NCBI GenBank assembly: GCA_031216445.1 | Contig: CM062219.1 | Span: 19,354,501-19,418,500, forward strand | DNA length: 64,000 bases | Direction of reading: 5' to 3' | Source: Lateolabrax maculatus | Lineage: Eukaryota; Chordata; Actinopteri; Acropomatiformes; Lateolabracidae | The notes under the pieces: generated by a model | The model's input: the letters and a program-made list of their open reading frames with translations, nothing else | Database searches by the model: none | What the model was told of the DNA's origin: nothing | Shown: positions 10,798 to 22,565 of the stretch, one piece after another | Position numbering within the stretch: position 1 is the stretch's first letter | Layout: every line of letters starts with the position of its first letter | Translations under genes and position numbers: made by a program

Positions 10798-10799
<2 letters not shown>

Positions 10800-10840
<41 letters not shown>

Positions 10841-10852
10841 TGTGTGTGTTTG
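10800..10852. repeat. (GT)n microsatellite
   Basis: About 50 bp of TG with one TTTG interruption. A smaller GT stretch precedes it at 10716-10736. Confidence 0.95.
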
Positions 10853-12370
10853 AGGGTGAGGAAAAAAGAGAAGGCTTGAGGGAGGCAGCTGGGGTCAAGT
10901 TCAGGCCACTTCCTTCTGTTTATAAAGAAAAGGTTGTTCTCTCAGTAAGTGCAGTTTTATCCAATGGTGTTTACATGCATGTTGAAGTTATCCATAAAGC
11001 TTCCTCTACTAGAAAGTTGATGAAATGTCTGCAAGTCACCGAAAAAAGTTCTTACACTTGGCTGAGGTGGTAAAGTTGGTGAATGGATTAAAGGATTAAA
11101 GGTCTTGTTTTTTTACAACTTGGATCTTAGTTTCCCATTTGTGTCCGTCGGTTCTGTCTGTAATAATAAACTGGTTAAACAAGACAGCACTTTATTTGAG
11201 GTAAAAGCGAAAGTGGACAAAGAAGTAGCTGGACATAGTAGAAAAGTACTGGCAGAACTAAGCCTTGGCAGTAAATATGAAGAAAACTGTCAAGCTTTTT
11301 CAAAAACACTGCAGATATCAGGAGAACAAATACTGTTTCATTATAAATAATCACAAGTTCTGCCTACCTTTGTACAATAACAGCATCAGGGAGTTTATAC
11401 ATGGCAGTGAATGTACACAAAAAAAGTTCCAAGAGCTCTAAATGCAATTAAGAGAACATTTTATAATTTCCAAATTTGATTAGTGTTATCCAGCCGATTG
11501 CACTGTACAGTATTGAAGTATGGGGTCCATTCATACATCCAACTAAATATTTACCTCTGCAGTATGAACTCCGCAGTTACATTTAAAAATTTCAGTTATT
11601 TAAAAAACACACCAACAAATGCCTGTGGAGCAGAACTAGGAACATACCTGCCGATAAGTCACTTTTAAAAGAGAGCACTCACACGTTTGAATCAACTTAA
11701 ATCAGACCCCTACACATCCTCCCTTCAAAGCCCTCCAAGCCCAAGAAAAGAGGCCCCTACGTCAGGTGATGCTGAGGTCAACGGCCCCCTCTCAGACACA
11801 CTCTGAGCAGTCGCACAACAGTGCTGCAGAGTAAACCAAATTATAACACAATGTAAAGAAACTTATTTGGAACGTTGTAAAGAAGAAATTACAGCCAAAG
11901 TAGATCAGAATGTTATCTGGCCCTAAAAAAAGATGATGAACTGGCACAATATCTCTCTGCTTTTAGAAACAAATCCTTACCGAATACTGGCTCAGTGACC
12001 ACAAACTGGAAATCCAAAAAGACAACACAAAAAACCATGACAACCAGAAGAAAACAGAACGTGTGGTCACTGCTGGACAAGTGATGCTGAGACAGAGATG
12101 CACATGAACCGAGTACACAGTAAGTGCATAAATCTGATATTCATGTAGAATATGCTGTATATTCTTCTTTTTGCATGATATTTCACACTGCAGTGGTCAT
12201 GACATGGCTATTTTGGTGTTTGTGGTATGATGCTCTTTCTGTTCTGAGCCAACATGAACACTATCAGGACCCTGAAATCATTAGTTTGATTATCTAAACC
12301 TGTGACATGTCAAAATGTCTTGTGGGAAAAAAGGTTGATTGTATCAGTTATCAGTATTATCCTCAACATC
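10853..12370. other. No recognised gene
   Basis: Unique-looking AT-rich DNA. Frames of 60-118 codons that cross it begin inside the microsatellite or lack any recognisable content. Confidence 0.55.
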
Positions 12371-12379
12371 TTATCAGTT

Positions 12380-12572
12380 AGATTATCATTGTAATGACTA
12401 TTACTGTTTTAATCATCCTCATCATCAGTGCTATTGTTAGTGCCATCATCCTAATGTAAGGCTTATCATTATTATCATCTTCATCAGCTTCATCATCATC
12501 CTCATCACCAGATTCATCATCATCCTTATCAACTTCATCATCATCTTAATTCTTACCAGCTTCATCATTATC
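12380..12572. repeat. Imperfect (TCA/ATC)n tract, left arm
   Basis: Degenerate CATCATCTTCATCA units. The same repeat resumes at 13105 after a retroelement insertion. Confidence 0.85.
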
Positions 12573-13104
12573 AAGTTAAGTCAAGTCAATTTTATTTGTA
12601 TAGCGCCAAATCATAACAAAAGTTATCTCAAGACACTTTTCACACAGAGTAGGTCTAGACCATACTCTTTAAAATATTATTTACAGAGACCCAACAGTTC
12701 CCACCATGAGCAGCACTTGGCGACAGTGGCGAGGAAAAACTCCCTTTTAACAGGTAGAAACCTCGAGCAGAACCAGGCTCTAGGTGGGCGGCCATCTGCA
12801 TCGACCCAGTTGGGTTGAAAGGGGAGGAGAGAGGGGGAGAGGGGAGACAGAACAGGAGGACAGACAACAAATCAGACTAATAATAATAACAACTGCAGCA
12901 GTGAGTGTGGAGCAGGAACATGGGGGCAGTAGACGGCCGGCAATCACAGATCCAGAATCTACAGCTCCAGAGGCAGAAATACCTGCAGAAAGTGAGAAGG
13001 AAGTGGAGTTAGTAACATGTATTAGTGGGATAAGAATGCATACAAATAGAGAGGGAGAGGAGGAGAGAGAAGCTCAGTGCATCATGGGAAATGCCCCGTC
13101 AGTC
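12573..13104 (-). mobile_element. Teleost non-LTR-type interspersed element, about 530 bp
   Basis: On the minus strand the 3' end reads TGATTTGGCGCTATACAAAT and then AAAATTGACTTGACTT. Upstream are TCTCAAGACACTTTT wording (complement), the segment around CAACAGTTCCCACCATGAGC, AGGAAAAACTCCCTTTTAAC and AACCTCGAGCAGAACCAGGC, and a G/A-rich stretch ending at CATCATGGGAAATGCC. I recognise this as a very common percomorph repeat. Its 3' 59 bp (12578-12636) are identical to 39962-40020 on the opposite strand. No coding capacity remains. Confidence 0.75.
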
Positions 13105-13820
13105 TTTAGTCCTCATCTTCATCATCATCATCTTAATCCTCACCATTGCTCTTCCCAATCATCATCATCAGTCTCATTGTCATCATCATCATTATCATCT
13201 TCATCATCATCATCATTATCTTCATCATCTTCATCCTCATCATCATCATCATCATCCTCAATCTCATCATTGTTAACCTCCCATCTTCATCCATTTTTCT
13301 AATGTAAATGTCATCATCATCATCATTATTGGCCTAATCATCATCAACCTCTCCATAATTATCCAATATTTTAATATTAATACTCATCCCTACCATCATC
13401 ATAGTGCATAATCATCATCATCCTTACATGATAATATAAAAATCTTTCTCAATATCATCATCATCATCATCAGTATCATCATACTGCTTATTGATGACAT
13501 TATCATCATCATCTTCATCGCCACTTGTATCATCATTGCCTACACTTTCTCATCATCACCGTAATCTTAATGATCATTGTCATCATCTAAGCATCATTAT
13601 CATCATGATAATGATCATCATTATAGTTTTTGATCAAACCCTCATCATTAACACAATTATCAACATCTTCTTCATCCTTCTAACCTTCATCACACAAACC
13701 ATAATATTCATAATCAACATCTTCAGTCTCCACTGTGTCTTCATTTTGTTTTTTTTTTATTAGTGTCATCATCATCATCCTCGACTTGCTCACCAACATC
13801 ATCATCATCACTATTGCAAT
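13105..13820. repeat. Imperfect (TCA/ATC)n domain, right arm
   Basis: About 700 bp dominated by TCATCA/TCATCT units with islands of unique sequence. It produces spurious poly-Ser, poly-His and poly-Ile frames on the plus strand. Confidence 0.9.
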
Positions 13821-13996
13821 CTCGGAACCTCGGCTATCGTCTGACAATGATTTAGCCTCTGTGGGCAAAGGCCATATTTTGGGGCTATCCAGATAACGGA
13901 TATCCGGGCCAAGACTTCCTTTTCCGTACGCCGGTCATAGTTTACAGTCCGATTAGCAACATACTGTTTTGTAAGTGTTTCAGGTCCAGACGACAT
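13811..13996 (-). other. Unrecognised 61-codon open frame
   Basis: Begins MSSGPETLTKQYVANRTVNY and runs to a stop at the edge of the (TCA)n domain. Composition is protein-like rather than repeat-like and differs from its AT-rich surroundings. There is no splice donor at its end and no recognised domain. It could be a fragment of a pseudogene or transposon gene; coding status is doubtful. Confidence 0.2.
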
Positions 13997-14095
13997 TTCG
14001 GCAAATCTGTACAGATAACTGCATATGAATTTTTTTTTAAAGTTAATAAAGTTTACCTGAGTACTTCAAACACCAAAATATTGGTCCCTTGCCTA

Positions 14096-14123
14096 CAGAT
14101 TCTGCATTCATATGCAGAATCTG
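14096..14123. repeat. Perfect 12-bp inverted repeat (hairpin)
   Basis: CAGATTCTGCAT and ATGCAGAATCTG flank a 4-base loop (TCAT). All 12 pairs match. Confidence 0.95.
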
Positions 14124-14505
14124 TTTATGGAGATTATCACTGTTGTAGATGATGCATTTGTGGTCATCATTGATAATATTATTATATCATTGATTATTTT
14201 AAGTGAAAAAGATTCTGCTCCTCTTTGTCTCATTATTTTGTAAATGTTCCTCTCCCTGCCTCTCCCATCCTTCTTATCTGCTGAATGTACTGGATTAAAG
14301 CAGAGATGCCCAAAAAACCCCAAAAATGATCTTTAACAAAAATAACAGTTGATTATTTTTACCTTCTTTTGATTTATTAACCTCAAATGTAGGTTGCCGT
14401 GTTCGACTCCAACTTCTGCTGACTGGACATGGACGACTCACAGCAGCCATGTGGGAGCACATTTGAATATAACTATTGTGCTTAAGTGCAATGTTGAGGG
14501 GAGTG

Positions 14506-14655
14506 TCTGTGTGTGCGTGTGTGTGTGTGCGTGTGTGTGAGAGGTTTAAAAGGAAGGCAGAGGTGCCGAGTCAGCAAACAGAGGGGAGAGAGAGGGGAAA
14601 GTTGAGAGATATTCTGGGGGAGAGGGGAGAGAGCGAGGCAAAGGATGACCTACTC

Positions 14656-14688
<33 letters not shown>

Positions 14689-15028
14689 CAGGAAAAGTAA
14701 AAATAGAGAAAAAGAAGAGAGAGAGGGGTGAGAGAGGAAGACGGGGAGCGGCCTAAACCAGGGATTTGTTGGTTTCTACCAACACACACTCATAGATAGA
14801 TGAAGAGAGGCTGCTTCATTTTGCCACCACATGCAACCCAGCCACGGGTGCCGCTGAGATCTGCTCTTTGTGGTGTGTGTGTGTGCACGTGGGTGTGTGT
14901 GTATATGTGTGTGTGCAGAGCTGTGGTGTGGTCTCAGATGCTGTATAAAAAGAACAGAACCACTTCAGTCGCAAAGCTCGGGCTCGACTGCTTCAGTTGA
15001 TTCAAGGAGTGTGTTTGTTAAGAGCCGC

Positions 15029-15066
<38 letters not shown>
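14506..15066. repeat. Microsatellite cluster: GT, GA, GT, CA
   Basis: GT/GC at 14506-14539, (GA)n at 14657-14687 inside a purine-rich stretch (14580-14760), GT at 14871-14916 and (CA)18 at 15031-15066. From 15067 to 15735 there is no recognised gene. Confidence 0.9.
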
Positions 15067-15068
<2 letters not shown>

Positions 15069-15737
15069 GCTCTCCTATGGGTGTACTTAGTATTTTGAAC
15101 TACAACCTTTCGGGTGATGTTCATTACATCCTGTGAAAACCTGCTGGTCAGCAGTATAAATGTGTGTATCACAGTTTTAAACTTTAAGGCCTGGTCACAC
15201 CAGCATTTAAAACAGCATCATTTTGCGGCAAAATCAATCAATTGCTATGGAGCTGGAACATATGTTTTGGCATGAAATCTGTCTGGAATTCAGTTTTTGA
15301 TCTTCTACTTCTTAAAAAAAAATAATAATGATATTTTAATCCAAAGGAGAAGTTATGAATTAATCAAAGGAAACATTTTATTTGGACTGACAAAGCATTC
15401 AGCCTTGTAAACAATGTCAAGGCATTTCAGGTACTTTGAATGTGTTACTAATGTAAAAAAACAATGACTTAGGAATGGAGATCAGCTGTGTTGTGTAATG
15501 TCTTTGTCCAGTTTATCTTGGGTTTAGTTCGCACCTTCAACGGTGGGACCATCAGAGGGAATATTTATTTATTATTTTAGTTTATCTCTCTTATAACGAA
15601 CACACATCTTAATGAATGGACTCAGATTTTTGGCAGCTGCGAGCCTGAGCACCTTCTGTGTGTTGATATTTAAACAAAAGGTCAGTTATTGTTGGAAAGC
15701 TTAGCTTCCAAAATCTAATCAGAATATGTGTAGGAGT

Positions 15738-15799
15738 GTGTGTGTGTGTGTGTGTGCACGTGCGTCTGTGTGTGTGTGTGTCTATATATGTGTGTGTTC
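15738..15799. repeat. (GT)n microsatellite
   Basis: GT runs interrupted by CACGTGCGTC in the middle and by TATATA at the right edge. Confidence 0.9.
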
Positions 15800-15854
15800 T
15801 CATTGAGCAGATTGCAGTATAATCTCCTGTTGATCCTTTTTTCTGACCCACACA

Positions 15855-16030
15855 GTTCCCACACTGAAATAATTCTCATTAATTACATTTCGATTTTTCA
15901 TAATTATCAATGTCACTCAGTTTCATCCTGTTAAATGTTTACACTCTGAGTAATTTTGTGAATTAAGACACGTGTAGTGGCTGTAGACCTGCATGTTAAT
16001 TAAAATATATGATGTGAGATTGGATTATGA
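15855..16030. promoter_or_regulatory. Candidate conserved non-coding element
   Basis: Unique AT-rich block with several homeodomain-type cores: TTCTCATTAATTACA, CATAATTATCAATG, GAGTAATTTTG and ATGTTAATTAAAAT. No coding potential or repeat character. Candidate enhancer by appearance only. Confidence 0.3.
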
Positions 16031-17400
16031 GGCAGCAGAAGTATAGATACACATATCGCCTCTTTGCCTGCGCTCGTTTCCCTCCTTTCCTTTCTTTGCC
16101 TCAAAGTAGTTGGAAAGTATTCAGAAGTCACAAATTGTATATATATATGTTTATAATATGTCAAATAGAAACACAATCTCTGTCTAGATTACTTTCACTG
16201 GCAACATTGTTTTCCAGTCCAGGAAGTGTTATGTTCTTGTACTGCACAGAAGACGTTTCCACATATAATCTGGCAGGCCTTACGTTTCTTTCAATTTTTG
16301 GAGACTTTTCGGGAGACTTTTCAAAAGATGAAATTCAGCATTACCGAATGTGTGGCCACTTGAAGGGACACATTCTCAATATTGTTATTGCTGAGAATTC
16401 CAAAGTCAAGTCAATTTCATTAATATAGCGCAAAAGATCTTTGCAATCGGTCGCACATACAACACTTTTTATCATTAGACATAAAGGCCTTGCCATTTTT
16501 AAACAAGAATTACATCAGATTATAATGGGATAGGATGTAATAATACCATTTTGTGGAGCCTGCAAGGGGTCTGTTTCCCCAAATTACAAAATCTTTAAAA
16601 ATGAAAATCCAAGAAATAATCCACACCTGTTTGTTTAATCTTCTAAATGTAATTTTTCAAACTAAATTCCATTCAACTCCATTGCAAAACCTGGACAAAT
16701 AAAACCAAAATAATGTATACGGGTGAGATAACATGTTTTTGTAACTTTGGTAAACTGACCCTTTAAGCCTCAAACAGTCCTTTGACGACGTGGGCACTGG
16801 CCAAAATGTCCCAATTCTCAAGGGGTAGAACTGTAATTGGTCCTCACAAGGATAAAAGGTAGAAGAGCAGACACACACACCGAACCCTTGCGCCCTGGTT
16901 CAAGGTGAAACTGAAGTTCACCAATTATCTTTCTTCATAAAACACACACTGCTGACCTTCTGACAGAAACACACGCACACAATATTCCTAAAGTGTGTCA
17001 CTATCACACACACATACAAACACACTCTGACACCTGTGGAATCAGCCACAGTTGGTCCATCCTCTCGCAGAACGTTCTGTCTTACAGTCGGCATGAACCT
17101 ACCTCACACACACACACACTCAAAGACACAACATTCCTTCGTTATGCAACACAGTTATAGAAAGCGTGTGTTGTCTCAGCAGCAAGAAAACAGTGATAGC
17201 TCATGTCACAGATGGAAACTGTATTGTCTTAAAGATAAGAACAGACGTTTTTACGCAAGGCCTCACCTCCTGTTACGAAAACAAAAAACGTCACTTTGTG
17301 CGGCTGCTTTTTCTGTGGTCTGAATTATTTTAACGTAGGTGGGTCGCTGATTACCTTGTCACAATAACTTGGAAATTCTTTTAACTCAAAGTTTTGGTTT
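16031..17400. other. No gene recognised; one short repeat tail
   Basis: At 16405-16432 there is a decayed inverted copy of the TCAAGTCAATTT-TATAGCGC tail seen at 12578 and 39962. The rest is unique-looking, with small CA patches at 16868-16881 and 17105-17121. Confidence 0.5.
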
Positions 17401-17404
17401 TTAT

Positions 17405-17715
17405 AGCACAAATTTAACTGATTCAGTCTCAACGCTCTCAGGCAAAGGTAGCCACTAGCTGCTGAAGAAAATGGAACACTTGGCAGCTTAACAGCTGGAA
17501 ATCTTTCTCAGGAGTTGGTGGAGACCAAATCAGAGCTAGAAGGAGAGCAAATACTGAACTTACATCCATCAGGAGGAGACAAACACAACTGCAAATGGGA
17601 TGACAATGTTGCTCTGTGTCTGTTGGTTGTGGAAGTGGGCAACTGTTTGCTAACAACTTTATATGTCGGGGATACAACTTTATAATATGTTGGGGCTGTG
17701 TGTCTGTTAGTTTGT
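17405..17715. repeat. Teleost interspersed repeat, copy 1 of 3
   Basis: Contains TTCAGTCTCAACGCTCTCAG, AGAAAATGGAACACTTGGCAG, CAGGAGTTGGTGGAGACCAA and ACAACTTTATAATATGTTGG. The same wording and order recur at 33740-33935 and 58615-58960. Recognised as a common percomorph repeat; family not named. Confidence 0.6.
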
Positions 17716-18239
17716 TGTGGACTTAGTGGCCAAATAAATACAACTTTAAATAGAAAGCTACCATGTAACACTGTCCTGATGTTGAACCACAAATTTAAAC
17801 CAGATTTAGTAAATGGAGTGAACAATGAAAAGAGAAAAACAAAGGCAAACACAACTGGAGAGGAAGTGTGTGTAAGCCCTACAGATGTTTAGGTTTGAAC
17901 TCAGAGAGATTCATTAGAATCACATCAACTAAACATCAGTGAGCTGAAACACAATAAGTCACTGCAGACAACGCAACATCACTGAATTTATTGTAAGTCA
18001 TTTTCTTTTCATGGTTCAGATCTATTCATTTATTTTGTGACCATTTATTCGTCCACAGGGAACGCCACCGATTCACACCTCAGAACTGACCAGCAAAACC
18101 CCAGTCTGGTGCTGTCAGACACTGTCAGTCACGTGCTCTTGATCTTGTTTTTAAAATTACAATTAAACACAAAGAGTTTATTAGGTAGACTACAGTTTTA
18201 TCTGACCTGTTTTTGGCCTGGAAGACAGAATTACCACCA

Positions 18240-18395
18240 AAGTTTATCAGACTACAGTCCTCTGGGGACCATGAATGTCTGTACAAAATTCCAACGCAAT
18301 CCAGCCAATCGTTGAGATATTTGGAGGTTAACTGTTGGACCGGCTGACAGACAGCCACATTGCCATCCACAGAGCCACGATGGTAGCATGTCTGA
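18240..18395 (+). repeat. Teleost interspersed repeat, second family, copy 1 of 3
   Basis: CCTCTGGGGACCATGAATGT, then AATCCAGCCAATCGTTGAGA, ATTTGG and a GACAGACAGCCACATTGCCA ending. Related copies lie in reverse at 50140-50375 and 57722-57905. Confidence 0.6.
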
Positions 18396-18576
18396 AAAGC
18401 AACTGTACTTTTAATTTATTTAGTCAAAAAAGCTGATTAACTTTGACTTATTAAAGCTAGATAATAAGTTAGTTTACTCCGAATGTGCAGCAAGAACACA
18501 ACTACAATGTCTGCTCCTCATTAACCTTTTCCTTTTATAGGTTAACATGTGCATTCCTTTCTGCTGGTCAGAACAG

Positions 18577-18897
18577 AAACACACACACACACATACAATA
18601 CTGCTCTAAGGCAGAAGAAAAGCCTTGTTTCACATCAACTAATGGTTTTAATAATGTGTGTTTGTATGTGTTTGTGTGTGAGAGAGAGACACCAAAGCTC
18701 TTTGCAGAGATTGCAGGCAGCTGCTGGGAAAATACCTTAACACACACACACACACATCGGGGCCTTTGAACAACCAGATGTGGCTGTGCGGCAGGTTGTG
18801 AGCATCAGTGCACCAAAAACAGGGTGACAGGAGGGCTGGGTCTGAAGCTAAACCAGATAATGAAATACAGATTTCCTCAACCTGCTTCAGCAAGAGG

Positions 18898-18947
<50 letters not shown>

Positions 18948-18968
18948 ACACACACACACACACACACA
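18577..18968. repeat. (CA)n microsatellite cluster
   Basis: Short CA runs at 18579-18593 and 18741-18756, a GT run at 18656-18680, and a 67-bp CA tract at 18902-18968 with a single CT interruption. From 18969 to 19550 nothing is recognised. Confidence 0.95.
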
Positions 18969-19554
18969 GTTGTCTCCAAGGCAGAGGGCTGGTCTTAAAG
19001 GGTAATTCCTGTTTTATTATAACTTCGGGTTTGACACTGTTGATTCATGAGTTTTTATGACAGAAACTTTTACAATGAACATATTTCAGAGGGTATTGAT
19101 AATCAGATCATTCTCTAGCCAGACAATGAACAGTATTCCACTGGGCCACAGACCCACACAATGATAATACAGCACAACTGTAGTACAGAAATGATTAACA
19201 CTGTTTACACTGAAGGGACCCTTAATGCAGTTTCTGATGAAAAAAGCTGATAAGCGTTAAACATAACGTTAGTGACGTTACGTTATTGTAAAGTTATTGA
19301 CGTTATGTTAGCATAAATATTCATGAAGAGTATAAAGTTATACTTTAGAGGGTGGCAAGCTTGCTACAAGTGCCTGGTAAGGTATTAGGTTTTTGCATTT
19401 TAAAGTTTTGCATTAATTACATTAAAAAAACATTGCGATAACGTAAGCACAAGCAAGCAAAACTACCAAGAAGTAGCCTCCTGACGTTGTTCTCTGTCTA
19501 GTCCGTCTTCAGCTTTTACCTACTGTTTTTACCAATTTCCTGCCAGAAGCTCGT

Positions 19555-19745
19555 TGGGAAAATTCTGTTTATTTGTGCCAAAGGTGTCACCTTCTTATGA
19601 GAGCTGATTAAACAGTTTTCCACTCGGGTGAGCATTATTCTTTGACAACTTCACAACAACACAATAATCGAGGGGAAATCAATAATTCCCCGGTAGAGAT
19701 CAAATTATAAGCCCACATTGCAGATTTTTATTCTGCTCAGTCTTC
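19555..19745. promoter_or_regulatory. Candidate conserved non-coding element
   Basis: Unique block with GAGCTGATTAAACAG, CACAATAATCGAGGGG, AAATCAATAATTCC and CAAATTATAAGC. No repeat or coding signature. The following 19746-19930 is pyrimidine-rich. Inference from appearance. Confidence 0.28.
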
Positions 19746-20409
19746 AGATTTCTGTGCAATCATTACAGCTCTCCCTCTTCCTCTCTTGTTGAGTTCTTTT
19801 CTCACCCTCCTCCCTCATCATAGGTGAAAATTTACCCAAAGGGAGTCTCTTTTTCCTTCCCTCTCTCCTCCTCGCATCTTCACACCTTCCTCATCAGTTC
19901 TGCCAAGTTTCCCCCAAAGGTGTGCCGTAGCTCGCTGACTCGCTGCAGGGTATGATAACAAGCTTAAAAGAATTTTGTTATCTCTTGTTCAAACTGTTTA
20001 TTTTCAGACTTACGGTCTGGCTTTTAAGACTCACGGAAATTAAGACTCACATACACTATTGCATTTATTGTTGTTTGCAGCTCTTTTTCATTTTTTCCAT
20101 ACTTTCTCTGTGTTTTATAACAGTGTCACCAAACCAGAACTTAAAATATCCGCTTTTGTTTGATTTCGTTGTCTTAAATAACAAAAAAACTAAACAAAAT
20201 TCTCTCACTATTTCATTTTCTACATTCAAGGTTATGAAAAAAAGTCTAATCAGTCAGAAAGTTTCGGATGATCATTTGAAGTTTGAATGACTGTTTAACA
20301 TACGTGATTTTTTTTTCTTTTGTTATAGCAGGGCTGTTAAGGTGAGAAAGTCTCACTTTCACAGCTTTTGTCTTCTTTTGCTGCTCAACCTCCCATCCTG
20401 CTGTTGTTA

Positions 20410-20590
20410 CCTTGTTCTCTTTAATGTAATTAATATGTCAGTGGGGGTTCATCTCAGCCGCTAAAGCAAAAATCTATTCCTACATATGTTTTTGCAAAAA
20501 GGATTGTTCCTTTAATTACCTGTAATTATTACCTGCATTCGTGTTTTTTAGTGTGCAGATTATTACCATTTTTAGGATTCATGGGATGGA
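20410..20590. promoter_or_regulatory. Candidate conserved non-coding element
   Basis: Contains TTTAATGTAATTAATATG and TTCCTTTAATTACCTGTAAT followed by TATTACCTGCATTCG, giving several TAAT cores and an ACCTG-type half E-box. Unique, non-coding in appearance. Confidence 0.27.
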
Positions 20591-20859
20591 ACTGAAACAA
20601 AACTAACTGAAGTGACATGGACAGGGCTGAGAAGTGAGGAGCAGGCAGGAGGAGAAGGAGGAGGACAAGGTGCTTATAGTCTACTTACATTTAATGCACA
20701 ACTTGACCTGTATAATATGTACATAGTACCTCAACCACTCAATCAGCTTATTTTCACTTATATATAACGGTTCCATTAAAAAAAAATGCTAATTTATTAT
20801 CTGTAAAATACTAATTTATTATCTGTATATCGGTACTTACTACTTATTGCACTTCTGGT

Positions 20860-20942
20860 TGGATGCTAAACTGCATTTCGTTGCTCTGTACTTGTACATG
20901 AGTAATGACAATGAAGTTGAATCTAATCTAATCTAATCTAAC
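20860..20942 (+). repeat. SINE-like 3' tail with (TCTAA)n
   Basis: TACATGAGTAATGACAATGA, then AGTTGAATCTAATCTAATC repeated. ACAATGA-AGTTGAATCT followed by a pentamer run is a standard fish retroposon end. Confidence 0.5.
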
Positions 20943-21334
20943 TCCTGTTTTTATTTTACCTGCCTGCAGTGTAATGCACCTCTTAGTACAATCCATACTT
21001 TTTTAAATTCATACTCCATATATGTAACATCTGTATCATTCAAATGTTCAGTCATTTATATACCAATTTTCAGCGCAAGAGCAGGAATTGGTGTCCAGCA
21101 GTGAGACGGAAAGTAAGGGTGTGGAGGTCGGGGTGTAGAGGACTACTGCATATGTGACAAAAGTTGTTTAAAGCCCTTTGTGTCTCCAGAGGGAGCTCTG
21201 TGGGGTCTGATAAACTGCCTCCAGTGATGTCACTTGAGTCAGCGTCGGTTGGGGAGAGTTTGAAAATGTAATCACTCTGGGGGTGTGTAGTTAGAAAGAA
21301 GGGATCTTACCTCATCTCTGCGTCTCTGCTCGAG

Positions 21335-21600
21335 GATACATTGACTGCTCCTAGCATAACACATGACAATCTCCAACGGAACTGTCGCTGGCCGAGTTGC
21401 ATTGTGGGTAATGCGTGTGCAAGGTTTTCACAAAGGAGGAGAAAAGATGGCACCTCTGGTTCCGCTACATTGACTTTGTTATACGAGTGCAATGTTTAAT
21501 TGGTGGAGTAGTCTTTTGGCCGCACCGTTATTGCCATACATGAATAATGTTGAAAGTGAGAATTTGTAAAACACTGGAATTCAAAGTAAGAAACTGTTGA
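21335..21600. repeat. Teleost interspersed repeat
   Basis: GACAATCTCCAACGGAACTG, TTGCATTGTGGGTAATGCG, AGGAGGAGAAAAGATGGC and TGAAAGTGAGAATTTGTAAA are recognised wording of a common fish repeat. A 61-codon minus-strand frame inside it has no independent support. Confidence 0.5.
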
Positions 21601-21714
21601 TATTGAACGTAATCCAGTTGATTTGACAGAATTATACAATATCCATGTTCGCACCCTTTACATCAAAAATCTTTCTCCAGGATGAACAAGGTTCTATCTT
21701 AACTTTGGTTATCT

Positions 21715-21965
21715 AGAATGAGGAAGAGGAAGAAAACAAGGAGATGAAAGGTAGGGGGACAGCAGGATGAGGAATAAGGAGAGGTGCATGAGGGAGAGGA
21801 GGGAAAAAGTAGTAAAAGAAGATCAGAGGAGGAAAACGAAGAGAGGCAATGACAGGATTCAGATGAGGATACAAGGATAGAAAAAGAAGGAAGGAAGGAC
21901 GGTTGAAGACGCAAGGAATCAGGGAACAGATGGAAACAGAAGAATAACACTGGCTACACCAAACA
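21715..21965. repeat. Purine-rich (GA) tract
   Basis: About 250 bp of AGGAAGAGG-type sequence on the plus strand with few pyrimidines. Serine/proline-rich frames on the minus strand are artefacts. Confidence 0.8.
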
Positions 21966-22082
21966 CGTAACATATGTGTTCAATGTAGCCGGTAAGGACA
22001 AGGAAGAAGAAAAAGCTTTTAAAAAATCACCTGTAAAGCGTGTTATTTCCTGCAGCGCAGAACAGAGCTCAAGGCAACCACA

Positions 22083-22260
22083 CCTACTCCCCCCTCCCCT
22101 CCCCCTCCCCCCCCCTCTCTCCCTGACAGAACGAGCTCAGTGAACACACACCTCAAAGTAAGTCTTAATTGACTGTGTGGACTTTTAATTACACAGCTTT
22201 GTTCTCTGCTGAGAGGTGAAGTGTGAGAGGAGACATACATATACCTGTACACAGAAAAAG

Positions 22261-22293
<33 letters not shown>
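22083..22293. repeat. C-rich tract and (GT)16 microsatellite
   Basis: CCCCTCCCC-type tract at 22083-22122 and a perfect GT run at 22263-22293. Confidence 0.9.
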
Positions 22294-22296
<3 letters not shown>

Positions 22297-22379
22297 TTGT
22301 AACCCCTGTCTATATTCAGTGGTGGTCTTTAGTTCCATACTTATGACCATGGTGTTAATCTCATGCTAAAGTATGATAA

Positions 22380-22565
22380 TGCTGTTTACTGGAATTACTT
22401 AAAGGGGTGGGGGGGATTTGGTACCTGGTGGGTGTTAATTTTGGCAATCGAAGCACACAATGATTGACATCACCAGATAGCCAATGAAAATTGGGAGGGC
22501 GCACAGGGGGGCCAATCAGATCACAGCAGGGGCCAGTCGAGTGTGTCCCCACTCAAGATCCGCTC
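22380..22565. repeat. Teleost interspersed repeat fragment
   Basis: GATTGACATCACCAGATAGC, GGGGCCAATCAGATCACAG and GGGGCCAGTCGAGTGTGTCC resemble a recurrent fish element. Beyond it, to 23525, only a GT/GC patch (22567-22605) is noted. Confidence 0.4.

Noticed and set aside
12784..13302. 172-codon plus-strand frame with poly-Ser
   Set aside because: Starts inside a retroelement and ends in the (TCA)n domain; low-complexity artefact.
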